From the NCBI GenBank assembly GCA_045127535.1, contig JBGVQN010000033.1, positions 1 through 64,000 of the forward strand: 64,000 nucleotides of DNA. Direction: 5' to 3'. Source of the stretch: UBA2942 sp045127535 (GTDB lineage: Bacteria > Bacillota > Clostridia > Lachnospirales > Lachnospiraceae). Below, one piece after another: positions 51,489 to 60,549 of the stretch. Position numbers and translations under genes: made by a program. Positions within the stretch are counted from its first letter, which is position 1. Every line of letters begins with the position of its first letter. The notes under the pieces were generated by a model that was given only the letters and a program-made list of their open reading frames with translations, was not told where the DNA came from and ran no database searches.

Positions 51489-52766
51489 ATGAATGCAGCA
51501 GCATTAATTGAAAAAATGGAACTTGGTGAGTATGATGCACTGCTCACAGATTTATATGTGGACACAGGAAAACTGAAAAGTCAAAAGGACAGATATAGAA
51601 ATGCAGTGCGTTCTTTTGAACGCTATTATGGAAAAGGAGAAGTGGCAATTTTCAGTGCTCCTGGACGAAGTGAAATCGGGGGGAATCATACCGATCATCA
51701 GCATGGAGAAGTGCTGGCAGCATCCGTAAATTTAGACACAATAGGTGTTGTGAAACAGACCGCAGACCGGATTGTGAAGGTGATTTCAGAGGGGTATGAG
51801 GAAGTAACAATATCTCTGGACAACCTGGAGCCTCGAAATGATGAAAAAGAAACAACCACTGCATTGGTAAAAGGTGTATTGGCAGGAATGAAGGAGCGGG
51901 GATACAAAATTGGTGGTTTTAGAGCCTATATCACCAGTGATGTGCTGATCGGAGCAGGACTTTCTTCTTCGGCAGCTTATGAAACATTAATCGGTACCAT
52001 TATTTCCGGGTTGTATAATGACATGTCCGTTCCGTCCATAGAGATTGCTATAATTGGCCAGTATGCAGAGAATGTATATTTTGGAAAGCCATGCGGACTG
52101 ATGGATCAGATGGCCTGTTCTGTGGGAAATCTGGTACATATTGACTTTGCAGAGCCGGATGATCCTGTGGTGGAAAAGGTTTCATTTCATATGGAGGAAT
52201 ATGGATATAGCCTGTGCATTACAGATACGAAAGGTTCTCATGCAGACCTGACTGCGGATTATGCGGCAGTGCCAAAGGAAATGAAAAGTGTGGCAGCTTA
52301 TTTTGGGAAGGATGTGCTGTTTGGAATATCAAAGGAAGATATCTTTACACATATGACGCAGCTGCGTGAAAAAACAGGTGACAGAGCGGTTTTAAGAGCA
52401 TTGCATTTTATCGGTGAAAATGAGAGGGTAAGACAGGAAGTGGCTGCACTGAAAGAAAAAGACATGGATGCGTTTTTAGAATTGGTCAGAGAATCTGGGG
52501 ATTCTTCATACAAGTATCTGCAAAATGTGTATTCAAATGGTGATGTGCAGCATCAGAATGTTTCTCTGGCATTGGCGCTGAGTGAGATGTTCCTTGGTGG
52601 ACGTGGCGTAAGCCGCGTCCACGGGGGAGGATTTGCGGGGACGATTCAGGCATTTGTGCAAAACAGTGAGGTGGAGGCATACAAGAAACACATGGATGCA
52701 ATATTTGGAACAGGTTCATGCGTAGATTTAAAAATTCGTAAATATGGTGGGATAAAAGTTCTGTAA
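51489..52766 (+). CDS. galK: galactokinase
   Basis: GHMP kinase that phosphorylates galactose in the Leloir pathway. The 425-residue protein has the sugar signature GRSEIGGNHTDHQHG at 59-73, the ATP loop GAGLSSSAAYE, DQMACSVGN, and the C-terminal GGGFAGTIQAF. The start is ATG 51489 with GGGAGGAAG 5-6 nt upstream; the open frame continues upstream to 51123 into lacZ debris, which is not part of the enzyme. galT and galE are not in the window. No separate promoter was recognised, so transcription may come from within or before the lacZ relic. Confidence 0.94.
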   Translation: MNAAALIEKMELGEYDALLTDLYVDTGKLKSQKDRYRNAVRSFERYYGKGEVAIFSAPGRSEIGGNHTDHQHGEVLAASVNLDTIGVVKQTADRIVKVISEGYEEVTISLDNLEPRNDEKETTTALVKGVLAGMKERGYKIGGFRAYITSDVLIGAGLSSSAAYETLIGTIISGLYNDMSVPSIEIAIIGQYAENVYFGKPCGLMDQMACSVGNLVHIDFAEPDDPVVEKVSFHMEEYGYSLCITDTKGSHADLTADYAAVPKEMKSVAAYFGKDVLFGISKEDIFTHMTQLREKTGDRAVLRALHFIGENERVRQEVAALKEKDMDAFLELVRESGDSSYKYLQNVYSNGDVQHQNVSLALALSEMFLGGRGVSRVHGGGFAGTIQAFVQNSEVEAYKKHMDAIFGTGSCVDLKIRKYGGIKVL

Positions 52767-52818
52767 AGAAGGTGCAAGGGGATGATAAATAGATTGGATG
52801 GACTGCTTGTGTTTCAGC

Positions 52819-52848
52819 GGTTTATACAGCAGCTTGTATAACCTTTTT
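52819..52848 (+). terminator. terminator of galK
   Basis: GGTTTATACA (52819-52828) pairs with TGTATAACC (52835-52843) with one bulge, followed by TTTTT. Confidence 0.8.
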
Positions 52849-52849
52849 A

Positions 52850-52878
52850 TTGATAAAAAACCAATCATTTGTTATGAT
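52850..52878 (+). promoter_or_regulatory. promoter of rbgA
   Basis: TTGATA (52850-52855), 17-nt spacer, TATGAT (52873-52878), directly after the galK terminator. Confidence 0.8.
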
Positions 52879-52922
52879 AGAAAAGACAAAAATCATATTT
52901 TCATATACAAGTGAGGTAAACA

Positions 52923-53879
52923 ATGGATTTTCAATGGTATCCCGGTCATATGACAAAGGCCAGACGGGCCATGCAGGAAGATATAAAATTAGTAGACATG
53001 GTAATCGAAGTGGTAGATGCCAGAGTCCCCATCAGCAGCCGTAATCCGGACATTGATGAACTGGGCAAAAATAAGTTCCGTCTGGTATTGCTAAATAAAG
53101 CAGACCTGGCAGATGAAAAGAAAAACGTACAGTGGCAGGAGTGGTTCCGCGCCAAAGGCATTGCAGTGGTCATGACCGATGCACGTGCCAAAAACAGTAT
53201 GAAGACCATTCAAAACACCATTATGGAGGTTTGTAAGGAAAAAATCGAGCGTGACAGAAAGCGCGGCATTAAAAACCGCCCTGTACGTGCTATGGTAGTG
53301 GGCATTCCAAATGTAGGAAAATCCACTTTTATCAACTCCTTTGCGGGACGCTCCTGCGCCAAGACAGGCAATAAGCCGGGTGTGACCAGAGGCAATCAGT
53401 GGATTCGCCTGAATAAAAATGTAGAGCTGCTTGATACACCCGGTATTCTCTGGCCGAAATTTGAAGACCAGACTGTAGGACTGCATCTGGCTTTTATTGG
53501 TTCCATTAAGGATGATATCTTGAATCAGGAGGAGCTGGCACTGGAACTCATTCAATTCCTGCAGGCATCTTATCCCCAGCTTTTAAAGGCAAGGTATCAG
53601 GAGGAAAGTGTCCAAAATGAATCTGCAGAAGCTGCTCAGATAGCAGAAACCACAGATGAGGTGGCGAAGCAGCCACAGGATGCAGCCCTGGATGTGACCA
53701 CAGCAGAGCCGCTAAAAGTGTTAGAGCAGATCGCAAAGCTGCGTGGATGTTTGTTAAAGGCTGGAGAGCTGGATACCAAAAAGGCTGCTGCCCTCTGTCT
53801 GGATGATTTCCGGGCTGGACGGCTGGGGCGCATCAGTGTAGAGATACCACCGGCTGCACAGCAGAACCTGTCATTGTAA
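52923..53879 (+). CDS. rbgA: ribosome biogenesis GTPase RbgA (YlqF)
   Basis: Circularly permuted GTPase needed for late 50S assembly. The 318-residue protein begins FQWYPGHMTKARRAM and has the permuted order: LLNKADL (G4, about 58-64) first, then GIPNVGKSTFINSF (G1, near 126), PGVTRG (G2) and LLDTPG (G3). The C-terminal part is longer than usual, with an Ala/Glu-rich insertion around 230-262 (ESAEAAQIAETTDEVA). It belongs to the rplS-rbgA-rnhB neighbourhood, although other genes now lie between it and rplS. Confidence 0.94.
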   Translation: MDFQWYPGHMTKARRAMQEDIKLVDMVIEVVDARVPISSRNPDIDELGKNKFRLVLLNKADLADEKKNVQWQEWFRAKGIAVVMTDARAKNSMKTIQNTIMEVCKEKIERDRKRGIKNRPVRAMVVGIPNVGKSTFINSFAGRSCAKTGNKPGVTRGNQWIRLNKNVELLDTPGILWPKFEDQTVGLHLAFIGSIKDDILNQEELALELIQFLQASYPQLLKARYQEESVQNESAEAAQIAETTDEVAKQPQDAALDVTTAEPLKVLEQIAKLRGCLLKAGELDTKKAAALCLDDFRAGRLGRISVEIPPAAQQNLSL

Positions 53880-53942
53880 CATGGTTTCAAACCGTCCAAT
53901 CAAGCATTGGTGAACATCGTGGAAAGTCGGAGGATACAACCT

Positions 53943-54704
53943 ATGAAAACTGCCGAAATCAAGGCAATATTAGAACAGACGGAGATCACAAAGCTGCCAC
54001 AGGTCATAGAATCTTTTGCAGCAGATGAGCGCAGTACGGTACAGAAGATGCTGACCAGCTATCGAAAAAAGATAGATGCCTACGAAAAGGAGCTTCTCCG
54101 CACGGAGCAGATGAAAAAGTATGAAAAAGCATACGAAGAATACACATATATTTGTGGAATTGATGAGGCCGGCAGAGGCCCGCTGGCAGGCCCGGTAGTA
54201 GCCGGTGCAGTGGTTTTGCCAAAGGATTGTGATATTTTATATCTCAACGATTCCAAGCAGCTTTCTGAGAAAAAGCGGGAGGAACTGTATGAGGTCATTA
54301 TGGAAAAGGCTGTGGCTGCAGGTGTGGGGATCGTCAGTCCACAGGTCATTGATGAGATCAATATCCTGCAGGCCACCTATGAGGCTATGCGCATGGCCAT
54401 TGGAAAGCTGTCTGTTGCACCGGATCTGTTGCTGAATGACGCAGTAAAGATACCGGAGGTTTCCATACGGCAGGTGCCCATTATCAATGGAGATGCCAAG
54501 AGCATTTCCATTGCGGCAGCAAGTATTCTGGCGAAGGTGACCAGGGACCGTATGATGTATGAGTATGACAAGCTGTATCCGGAGTATGGATTTGCAGGTC
54601 ATAAAGGGTATGGCAGTGCATCCCATATGGCGGCAATCAGAGCGTATGGTCCGTGTCCAATTCACCGGATGACATTTTTGAAAAATATCTTAGGAGAAAA
54701 CTGA
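53943..54704 (+). CDS. rnhB: ribonuclease HII
   Basis: Removes ribonucleotides from DNA and RNA-DNA hybrids. The 253-residue protein has an N-terminal extension of about 75 residues typical of Firmicute RNase HII, then CGIDEAGRGPLAGPVVAGAV with the first two catalytic acids, LNDSKQLSEKKRE, and the C-terminal YPEYGFAGHKGYGSASH. The start ATG 53943 follows GGAGG; the frame is open 36 nt further up without a ribosome site. Confidence 0.95.
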   Translation: MKTAEIKAILEQTEITKLPQVIESFAADERSTVQKMLTSYRKKIDAYEKELLRTEQMKKYEKAYEEYTYICGIDEAGRGPLAGPVVAGAVVLPKDCDILYLNDSKQLSEKKREELYEVIMEKAVAAGVGIVSPQVIDEINILQATYEAMRMAIGKLSVAPDLLLNDAVKIPEVSIRQVPIINGDAKSISIAAASILAKVTRDRMMYEYDKLYPEYGFAGHKGYGSASHMAAIRAYGPCPIHRMTFLKNILGEN

Positions 54705-54783
54705 CCAGTGCACGGCAATCAAAACAGAATCTTGTTGAGATTGTGACGGCAGAAGAACTGTGTAAAAAACGATTGGAGAAATC

Positions 54784-55134
54784 ATGAATCGAAGACAAAC
54801 CGGAAGCTACTATGAGGATGTAGCAGTCAGGTATCTGCAGGAGCAGCAGTACCAGATCGTTGCCCGTAATTTCCGGTGTCGTATAGGGGAAATTGACATT
54901 ATTGCCAGAGACAGGGAATATCTGGTATTTGTGGAAGTAAAATATCGAAGCAGTATCAAACAGGGATATCCTGCAGAAGCTGTCACATATGCCAAGCAGC
55001 AGACCATCTATCGGGTAGCTGCCTGGTATCTGCAGTCTCATGGGTATGGGGCAAATACGCCCTGCAGATTTGATGTAGTAAGCATTTGTGGACAGGAAAT
55101 CGATCTGTTCCAAAATGCATTTGGAGGATTTTAA
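54784..55134 (+). CDS. YraN/UPF0102 family protein
   Basis: A 116-residue member of the UPF0102 family, a predicted Holliday-junction-resolvase-like nuclease fold. The core E-D-ExK pattern is seen as GEIDIIARD and VFVEVKYRSS. Family members are nearly always beside rnhB, as here. Function is not established. TTGGAGAA precedes the start. Its stop overlaps the next start by one base. Confidence 0.9.
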   Translation: MNRRQTGSYYEDVAVRYLQEQQYQIVARNFRCRIGEIDIIARDREYLVFVEVKYRSSIKQGYPAEAVTYAKQQTIYRVAAWYLQSHGYGANTPCRFDVVSICGQEIDLFQNAFGGF

Positions 55135-56006
55135 TGGGAGAGAAACTGAATTGGAAGCGTAAGGATCATACTGCACCAATATTGTGCAGGGATGGAAAAG
55201 TACCGTATCTGTACTTTCCGCTGTTAGAGCAGGCAGAGGAAGTCTGTCATGGATTTTCCACCAGACTGGGAGGTGTGAGCAGCGGCTGTTACAGTACCAT
55301 GAATTTCAGGCTGAATTCCAGTGACAGTATGGACAATGTGAAGGAAAATTTTCAGAGGATTGCAGATGCAATCGACTTTGATATCAATGGACTGGTGCTG
55401 ACCCACCAGACCCATACCACCAATGTGCGGGTGGTAACAGAGGCAGATGCCGGTAAGGGAATTCTGCGGGAAAGAGATTATACGGATATTGACGGACTGG
55501 TGACCAATGTGCCGGGAATTACGTTGGGAACCTTTTATGCAGATTGTGTTCCGTTGTATTTTTATGATCCGGTCAAGCATGCAATCGGGCTGTCTCATTC
55601 CGGCTGGCGGGGAACGGTGCAGCGTATGGGAGCCTGTACCATTGCAAAGATGCAGCAGGAGTATGGTTCCAATCCGGCGGATATTCTGGCATGTGTTGGT
55701 CCGTCTATCTGCGGAGACTGTTATGAAGTAGGAGAGGAAGTGGCAGAGGCATTTTTGGAAGCCTTTGGACAGGAAACCGGCAAAAAGAAGGGGATTGTAA
55801 ATCCGGGTGTGCGCCAGGGCAAGTATCAGCTGAATTTATGGAAGGCAAATGAACAGGTGCTGTTAGATGCAGGGATTTTGCCTAAGCATCTGGCAGTGAC
55901 CAATATCTGTACCAGATGCAACAGTGAGCTGCTGTTTTCCCATCGGGTGATGGGGAGTGAAAGAGGAAATTTAGGTGCTTTTTTGGGGCTGAAAGAGGGA
56001 AAATAG
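55134..56006 (+). CDS. pgeF: PgeF/YfiH (laccase-domain) family protein
   Basis: A 290-residue member of the multicopper-oxidase-like DUF152 family. Members act as purine nucleoside phosphorylases/deaminases, and E. coli PgeF (YfiH) edits peptidoglycan precursors. Ligand residues are visible in LTHQTH, FYADCVPL and LSHSGWRGT, with the C-terminal CTRCNSELLFSHR. GGAGG precedes the start, which overlaps the yraN stop. Which of the two activities applies in a clostridium is unknown. Confidence 0.88.
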   Translation: MGEKLNWKRKDHTAPILCRDGKVPYLYFPLLEQAEEVCHGFSTRLGGVSSGCYSTMNFRLNSSDSMDNVKENFQRIADAIDFDINGLVLTHQTHTTNVRVVTEADAGKGILRERDYTDIDGLVTNVPGITLGTFYADCVPLYFYDPVKHAIGLSHSGWRGTVQRMGACTIAKMQQEYGSNPADILACVGPSICGDCYEVGEEVAEAFLEAFGQETGKKKGIVNPGVRQGKYQLNLWKANEQVLLDAGILPKHLAVTNICTRCNSELLFSHRVMGSERGNLGAFLGLKEGK

Positions 56007-56152
56007 AATGAGCTGTTGTATCAGCAAATAAACTGCACACTGTCTGTTTGACAGGAACAGTTCATCTGCTGGCAACAGCTCTTTTCATAGCAATAGACTG
56101 TTTACGAAAAACGGTTTATTACTGGTATCTTGTTTGCTCAGGTGATGGTGAA

Positions 56153-57334
56153 TTATCTTCCCTGATACTCCTTAATCAGCTTCTGAATTCTAGCGGTAGA
56201 ATCCATAAATCCATTGATGGATACGTCATGATTCAGCGTATTGATAATCGCAGCAATATACTTACTTACATCTGCCTCTAAGTACCATGGCTTGGTAAAT
56301 AATTCAGGATCACGGTAGTTCAGGTTGGTGGTGATTACGTAATCTAAGTATCCCTTGTTGTGGAACTCATCAAACTTCTCAAATCCGTCCGTAAACAGAC
56401 CGAAGGTACAGCATACGATGACCTTGCTTGCCTTACGCTCCTTCAATGCCTTACAGGTATCTAACATACTTTCACCGGAGGAAATCATATCGTCTACAAT
56501 TAATACAGTCTTGCCTTCTACGCTGGAGCCTAAGAATTCATGAGCCACGATTGGGTTACGTCCGTTGACTACAGTAGAGTAATCACGTCTCTTATAGAAC
56601 ATACCCATATCTACACCCAGGTTATTGGCCAGATATACAGAACGGTTCATGGCACCCTCATCCGGGCTGATGACCATCAGATGCTCCTTATCGATCTTTA
56701 AATCAGGCACGTTGCGGAACAGTGTCTTAATAAAATGATAAGGCAGCAGGAAGTTATCAAAATCATGGAGCGGAATTGCATTCTGTACACGAGGGTCATG
56801 GGCATCAAAGGTAATGATGTTGGATACACCCATGTCGATTAACTCCTGCAGAGCCATTGCACAGTCTAAAGACTCACGCTTGGTTCTCTTGTGCTGACGG
56901 CCTTCATATAAGAAAGGCATTACAACGCTTACACGATGGGCAGTTGCGACGCTGGCACCAATGACACGCTTTAAATCCTGATAGTGGTCATCCGGTGACA
57001 TGTGGTTGGTAAAGCCGCACAGGCGGTAGGACATGCTGTGATTCATCACATCTACCATTGCGTATAAGTCTGTACCACGAACAGACTCATTTAATACACA
57101 TTTTGCTTCGCCGGAACCGAAACGGGAACATTTTAAATCCAGCAAGTATGAATCTGCATCATATCCACGGAACTCCAGGCTGGATTGCTTTAACTTCAGT
57201 GCTTCGGTATCATTGCGGCGGAAATTGACAATATGCTCATTCACTTTGGTGGCAAGATCCTTACAGCTCTCTAATGCTGCGATTTTCAGAGGCGCAACCG
57301 GAATGGTGTTATCAAAGGTGTAATCGTTAGACAT
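56153..57334 (-). CDS. prs: ribose-phosphate pyrophosphokinase
   Basis: Makes PRPP from ribose 5-phosphate and ATP for purines, pyrimidines, His and Trp. The 393-residue protein belongs to the long clostridial form (usual Prs is about 315). It has ITFDAHDPRVQNAIP, the RRDYS loop and the PRPP loop VLIVDDMISSGESMLDTC. The start 57334 has GGAGGATAAT upstream. The DP in place of the canonical LHA-type neighbours suggests a divergent regulatory region. It is convergent with pgeF; no clear terminator was seen in 56007-56152. Confidence 0.92.
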   Translation of the reverse strand: MSNDYTFDNTIPVAPLKIAALESCKDLATKVNEHIVNFRRNDTEALKLKQSSLEFRGYDADSYLLDLKCSRFGSGEAKCVLNESVRGTDLYAMVDVMNHSMSYRLCGFTNHMSPDDHYQDLKRVIGASVATAHRVSVVMPFLYEGRQHKRTKRESLDCAMALQELIDMGVSNIITFDAHDPRVQNAIPLHDFDNFLLPYHFIKTLFRNVPDLKIDKEHLMVISPDEGAMNRSVYLANNLGVDMGMFYKRRDYSTVVNGRNPIVAHEFLGSSVEGKTVLIVDDMISSGESMLDTCKALKERKASKVIVCCTFGLFTDGFEKFDEFHNKGYLDYVITTNLNYRDPELFTKPWYLEADVSKYIAAIINTLNHDVSINGFMDSTARIQKLIKEYQGR

Positions 57335-57404
57335 ATTATCCTCCATTTAGCTAGACAGTTTTCACCATCAAAACTCTATTACATTTTTTGTATATTTCAC
57401 TATA

Positions 57405-57433
57405 TTTATAACACTTGTAGAAGTTTTGCGCAA
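57405..57433 (-). promoter_or_regulatory. promoter of prs
   Basis: On the minus strand TTGCGC (57428-57433), 17-nt spacer, TATAAA (57405-57410), about 75 nt before the start codon. Confidence 0.65.
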
Positions 57434-57549
57434 GTCGTTGGGCGGAAAAAGTCGAAAATTGGCAAAACAACGAATGGAAACCGGTATCTGTATGTATAGA
57501 ATCGTATATAATAAGGAAGCGTATTGGCAAGCAGAAATCCGGAATGTTG

Positions 57550-57578
57550 TTGATAATTCTATATTTGCCTGATATAAT
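57550..57578 (+). promoter_or_regulatory. promoter of the DUF512-der group
   Basis: TTGATA (57550-57555), 17-nt spacer, TATAAT (57573-57578), about 40 nt before the coding start. Confidence 0.85.
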
Positions 57579-57624
57579 AAACTAGATGTGTTTTAATCTG
57601 TAAAAGCAGAGGATGAAAAGTGCT

Positions 57625-58992
57625 ATGAAAAAGAAAAGAGGACATCTCATTGCCCAGGTGCAGGAGGGTTCCATTGCTGAGGAATTGGAACTGGAAGCAG
57701 GGGACATACTGATTGCTGTAAACGACCAGGAAATTGAAGATGTATTTGATTATGAATTTTTATGCCGGGATACCTATCTGGAAATGCTGGTGCAGAAGGC
57801 AGATGGGGAAGAATGGCTGTTAGAGGTAGAAAAGGACGAGGAAGAGGATATGGGACTGGTGTTTGAAAGCAGCCTCATGTCTGAGTATCGCTCCTGTACC
57901 AACAAATGTATATTCTGTTTTATTGACCAGATGCCGCCGGGGATGCGGGAAACCTTGTATTTTAAGGATGATGATACCAGACTTTCTTTCCTGCAGGGCA
58001 ACTATGTAACCCTGACCAATTTAAAGGACAAGGACATTGACCGTATCATCCGGTATCGTCTGGCACCCATCAATATTTCCGTCCACACCACCAATCCAAA
58101 GCTGCGCTGTGAAATGCTGCACAACCGCTTTGCCGGTGAGCTCCTCGGAAAAATAGACCGTCTCTATGAAGCCGGTGTGGAAATGAACGGACAGATTGTG
58201 CTCTGTAAGGGTGTCAATGACGGTGCGGAGCTGGAGAGAACCCTGTCCGATTTGAGCAAATACGTGCCGGTTATGGAAAGCCTGTCTGTGGTGCCGGTAG
58301 GACTGACCAAGTATAGAGAGGGACTTTATCCATTAGAGCCTTTTGAAAAGGAAGATGCATTGAAAGCCCTGGAAATCATAGAAAAGTGGCAGAAAAAATT
58401 TCTGGCAGACCATGGACTGCGCTTTGTGCATGCCAGTGATGAATTCTACATTCTGGCAGAACGTCCCATTCCTCCGGAGGAAGAATACGAGGGCTATATT
58501 CAGTTAGAAAATGGTGTAGGTATGGTAAGACTGCTCTTAGACGAGGTCGCAAAATCCCTTGCGGGACTGACCGGCGATGACAGGCAGGTACACGTATCGG
58601 CAGCCTGTGGACGCCTGATTGCTCCCTTTCTGGAGCAGATAGCCGCACAGATCCAGGAAACCTTCCCAAATGTCCGCTTAGATATACACCCAATCACCAA
58701 TGACTTCTTCGGCGAGCGCATCACCGTCTCCGGTCTGATTACCGGAGGTGACTTAATCAGCCAGCTGAAAGGCAAAGATTTGGGCGAAAAACTGCTGATA
58801 CCAGTGAATATGCTGCGCAGCGGAGAGACCGTTTTCCTGGATGATATTACCGTAGCAGAGGTAGAAACTGCTTTACAAGTTCCCGTGGATATTGTAAAAT
58901 CAAGCGGACAGGCTCTTGTCTCCTGTGTCACAGGAGCAGATGTGTGCGAGGAAACAGAAGACTATCCGCCGTACGAGTTGGAGCACTTATAA
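57625..58992 (+). CDS. DUF512 radical SAM protein with PDZ-like domain
   Basis: A 455-residue protein. An N-terminal PDZ-like segment (GSIAEELELEAGDILIAVND) leads into a radical SAM core with the 4Fe-4S cysteines C91, C95 and C98 in SCTNKCIFCFIDQ. The C-terminal DUF512 domain includes GLITGGDLISQL and LDDITVAEVE. The family is widespread in Clostridia next to der, but its substrate is unknown. Start codon uncertain: AGAGG is 12 nt before ATG 57625 and directly abuts ATG 57613; the later start is used. A strong promoter precedes it, and der follows 66 nt later. Confidence 0.9.
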   Translation: MKKKRGHLIAQVQEGSIAEELELEAGDILIAVNDQEIEDVFDYEFLCRDTYLEMLVQKADGEEWLLEVEKDEEEDMGLVFESSLMSEYRSCTNKCIFCFIDQMPPGMRETLYFKDDDTRLSFLQGNYVTLTNLKDKDIDRIIRYRLAPINISVHTTNPKLRCEMLHNRFAGELLGKIDRLYEAGVEMNGQIVLCKGVNDGAELERTLSDLSKYVPVMESLSVVPVGLTKYREGLYPLEPFEKEDALKALEIIEKWQKKFLADHGLRFVHASDEFYILAERPIPPEEEYEGYIQLENGVGMVRLLLDEVAKSLAGLTGDDRQVHVSAACGRLIAPFLEQIAAQIQETFPNVRLDIHPITNDFFGERITVSGLITGGDLISQLKGKDLGEKLLIPVNMLRSGETVFLDDITVAEVETALQVPVDIVKSSGQALVSCVTGADVCEETEDYPPYELEHL

Positions 58993-59058
58993 ACAAAACA
59001 ATTTATAAAAAAGTATATTATGAAACAAACCTTGTCTGGTGTGATAAAAGGAGGATAC

Positions 59059-60387
59059 ATGAGTAAACCAATCGTTGCTGTTGTTGGTCGCCCGAATGTA
59101 GGGAAATCTACTTTATTTAATGTACTGGCAGGCAGCAAAATTTCAATTGTAAAGGATACCCCAGGTGTGACCAGAGACCGTATTTATGCGGACTGTACCT
59201 GGTTAGACAAGACATTTACCCTGATCGATACCGGTGGTATTGAGCCGGAAAGCAGTGATATTATTTTATCACAGATGCGTGAGCAGGCACAGATTGCCAT
59301 TGATACTGCAGATGTAATTATTTTCCTGGTAGATGTACAGCAGGGACTCCAGGATGCAGACTCTAAAGTGGCAGATATGCTGCGCCGCTCCAGAAAGCCT
59401 GTGATTCTTACGGTGAATAAGGTAGACAGCTTTGAGAAATACATGGCAGATGTATATGAGTTCTATAACCTGGGAATCGGCGACCCAATGGCAGTGTCCT
59501 CTGCCAACCGTCTGGGTATTGGTGACTTACTGGATGCGGTAGTAGCGCATTTCCCGGAGGATGCAGATACAGATGAGGAGGATTCCCGTCCGAAGATTGC
59601 AGTCGTGGGTAAGCCAAACGTAGGAAAGTCTTCTATTATCAACAGACTGACCGGTGAGAACCGTGTAATTGTATCCAATATTGCAGGCACCACCAGAGAT
59701 GCCATTGATACAGACATTGTCTGGAATGACAAAGAATATGTATTTATTGACACTGCCGGACTGCGCCGCAAGAGCAAGGTAAAAGAGGATCTGGAGCGGT
59801 ACAGCATTATCCGTACCGTCAGTGCGGTAGAGCGTGCGGATGTGGTAGTTATTGTCATTGATGCAGTAGAGGGTGTGACGGAGCAGGATGCCAAGATTGC
59901 AGGCATTGCCCATGACAGAGGCAAGGGCATTGTCATTGCGGTCAACAAATGGGATGCCAAGGAAAAGGATGATAAGACCATTTACCGTTTTACAGAGGAA
60001 GTACGCAATACCCTGTCCTTTATGACCTATGCAGAAATCGTGTTTATTTCTGCGCTCACAGGGCAGCGTCTGAACCGTCTCTTTGAAATCATTGATATGG
60101 TCATTGAAAACCAGAACCTCCGTGTGCAGACCGGTGTGCTCAATGAAATCCTGACAGAAGCCGTCGCCATGCAGCAGCCGCCTTCTGATAAGGGCAAACG
60201 TCTGCGCATTTACTATATTACACAGGTTTCTGTGAAGCCGCCAACCTTTGTGCTGTTTGTAAACGACAAAGAACTGATGCATTTTTCCTATACCAGATAC
60301 ATTGAAAATAAAATTCGTGACACATTTGGGTTCAGAGGTACCGCTCTCCATTTCATAACCAGAGAGCGTAAGGAAAAAGACCAATAA
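59059..60387 (+). CDS. der: ribosome biogenesis GTPase Der (EngA)
   Basis: A 442-residue protein with two tandem GTPase domains and a C-terminal KH-like domain, essential for 50S assembly. Domain 1 has GRPNVGKST at 9-17 and DTGGIEP; domain 2 has GKPNVGKSS near 183, DTAGLRRKSKVKE and NKWD. The KH-like region from about 350 ends with FRGTALHFITRERKE. The start ATG 59059 has AAGGAGG; a longer in-frame start at 59020 overlaps no site. Confidence 0.97.
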   Translation: MSKPIVAVVGRPNVGKSTLFNVLAGSKISIVKDTPGVTRDRIYADCTWLDKTFTLIDTGGIEPESSDIILSQMREQAQIAIDTADVIIFLVDVQQGLQDADSKVADMLRRSRKPVILTVNKVDSFEKYMADVYEFYNLGIGDPMAVSSANRLGIGDLLDAVVAHFPEDADTDEEDSRPKIAVVGKPNVGKSSIINRLTGENRVIVSNIAGTTRDAIDTDIVWNDKEYVFIDTAGLRRKSKVKEDLERYSIIRTVSAVERADVVVIVIDAVEGVTEQDAKIAGIAHDRGKGIVIAVNKWDAKEKDDKTIYRFTEEVRNTLSFMTYAEIVFISALTGQRLNRLFEIIDMVIENQNLRVQTGVLNEILTEAVAMQQPPSDKGKRLRIYYITQVSVKPPTFVLFVNDKELMHFSYTRYIENKIRDTFGFRGTALHFITRERKEKDQ

Positions 60388-60408
60388 ACAAAAGAATATA
60401 AGAAAACA

Positions 60409-60536
60409 GGGGCAGACACATCTGTACCGGTGAAATTGTCTGTGTATGGTACATATTTGGTCATATGCAGATGCCGGTTGTTACAGATTGTTTCATAGGC
60501 AAGACTGTCTGCAGATTGGAAATGCGTCACTGCCCC
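60409..60536 (+). promoter_or_regulatory. putative structured RNA before plsY
   Basis: GGGGCAG (60409-60415) pairs perfectly with CTGCCCC (60530-60536), closing 114 nt right before the GAGGAG site. Competing pairings exist inside: GCAGACA (60412-60418) with TGTCTGC (60506-60512), and ATCTGTA with TACAGAT versus CATCTG with CAGATG. No T run, no known class recognised. Confidence 0.5.
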
Positions 60537-60549
60537 GAGGAGTAAAGAT

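Noticed and set aside
51123..52766. A 547-residue LacZ-GalK fusion protein
   Set aside because: The upstream 122 residues are beta-galactosidase debris; galK has a proper ribosome site and start at 51489.
59527..60384. Minus-strand ORF of 285 residues over der
   Set aside because: Shadow of der; low-complexity Cys/His/Asn-rich translation without recognisable motifs.
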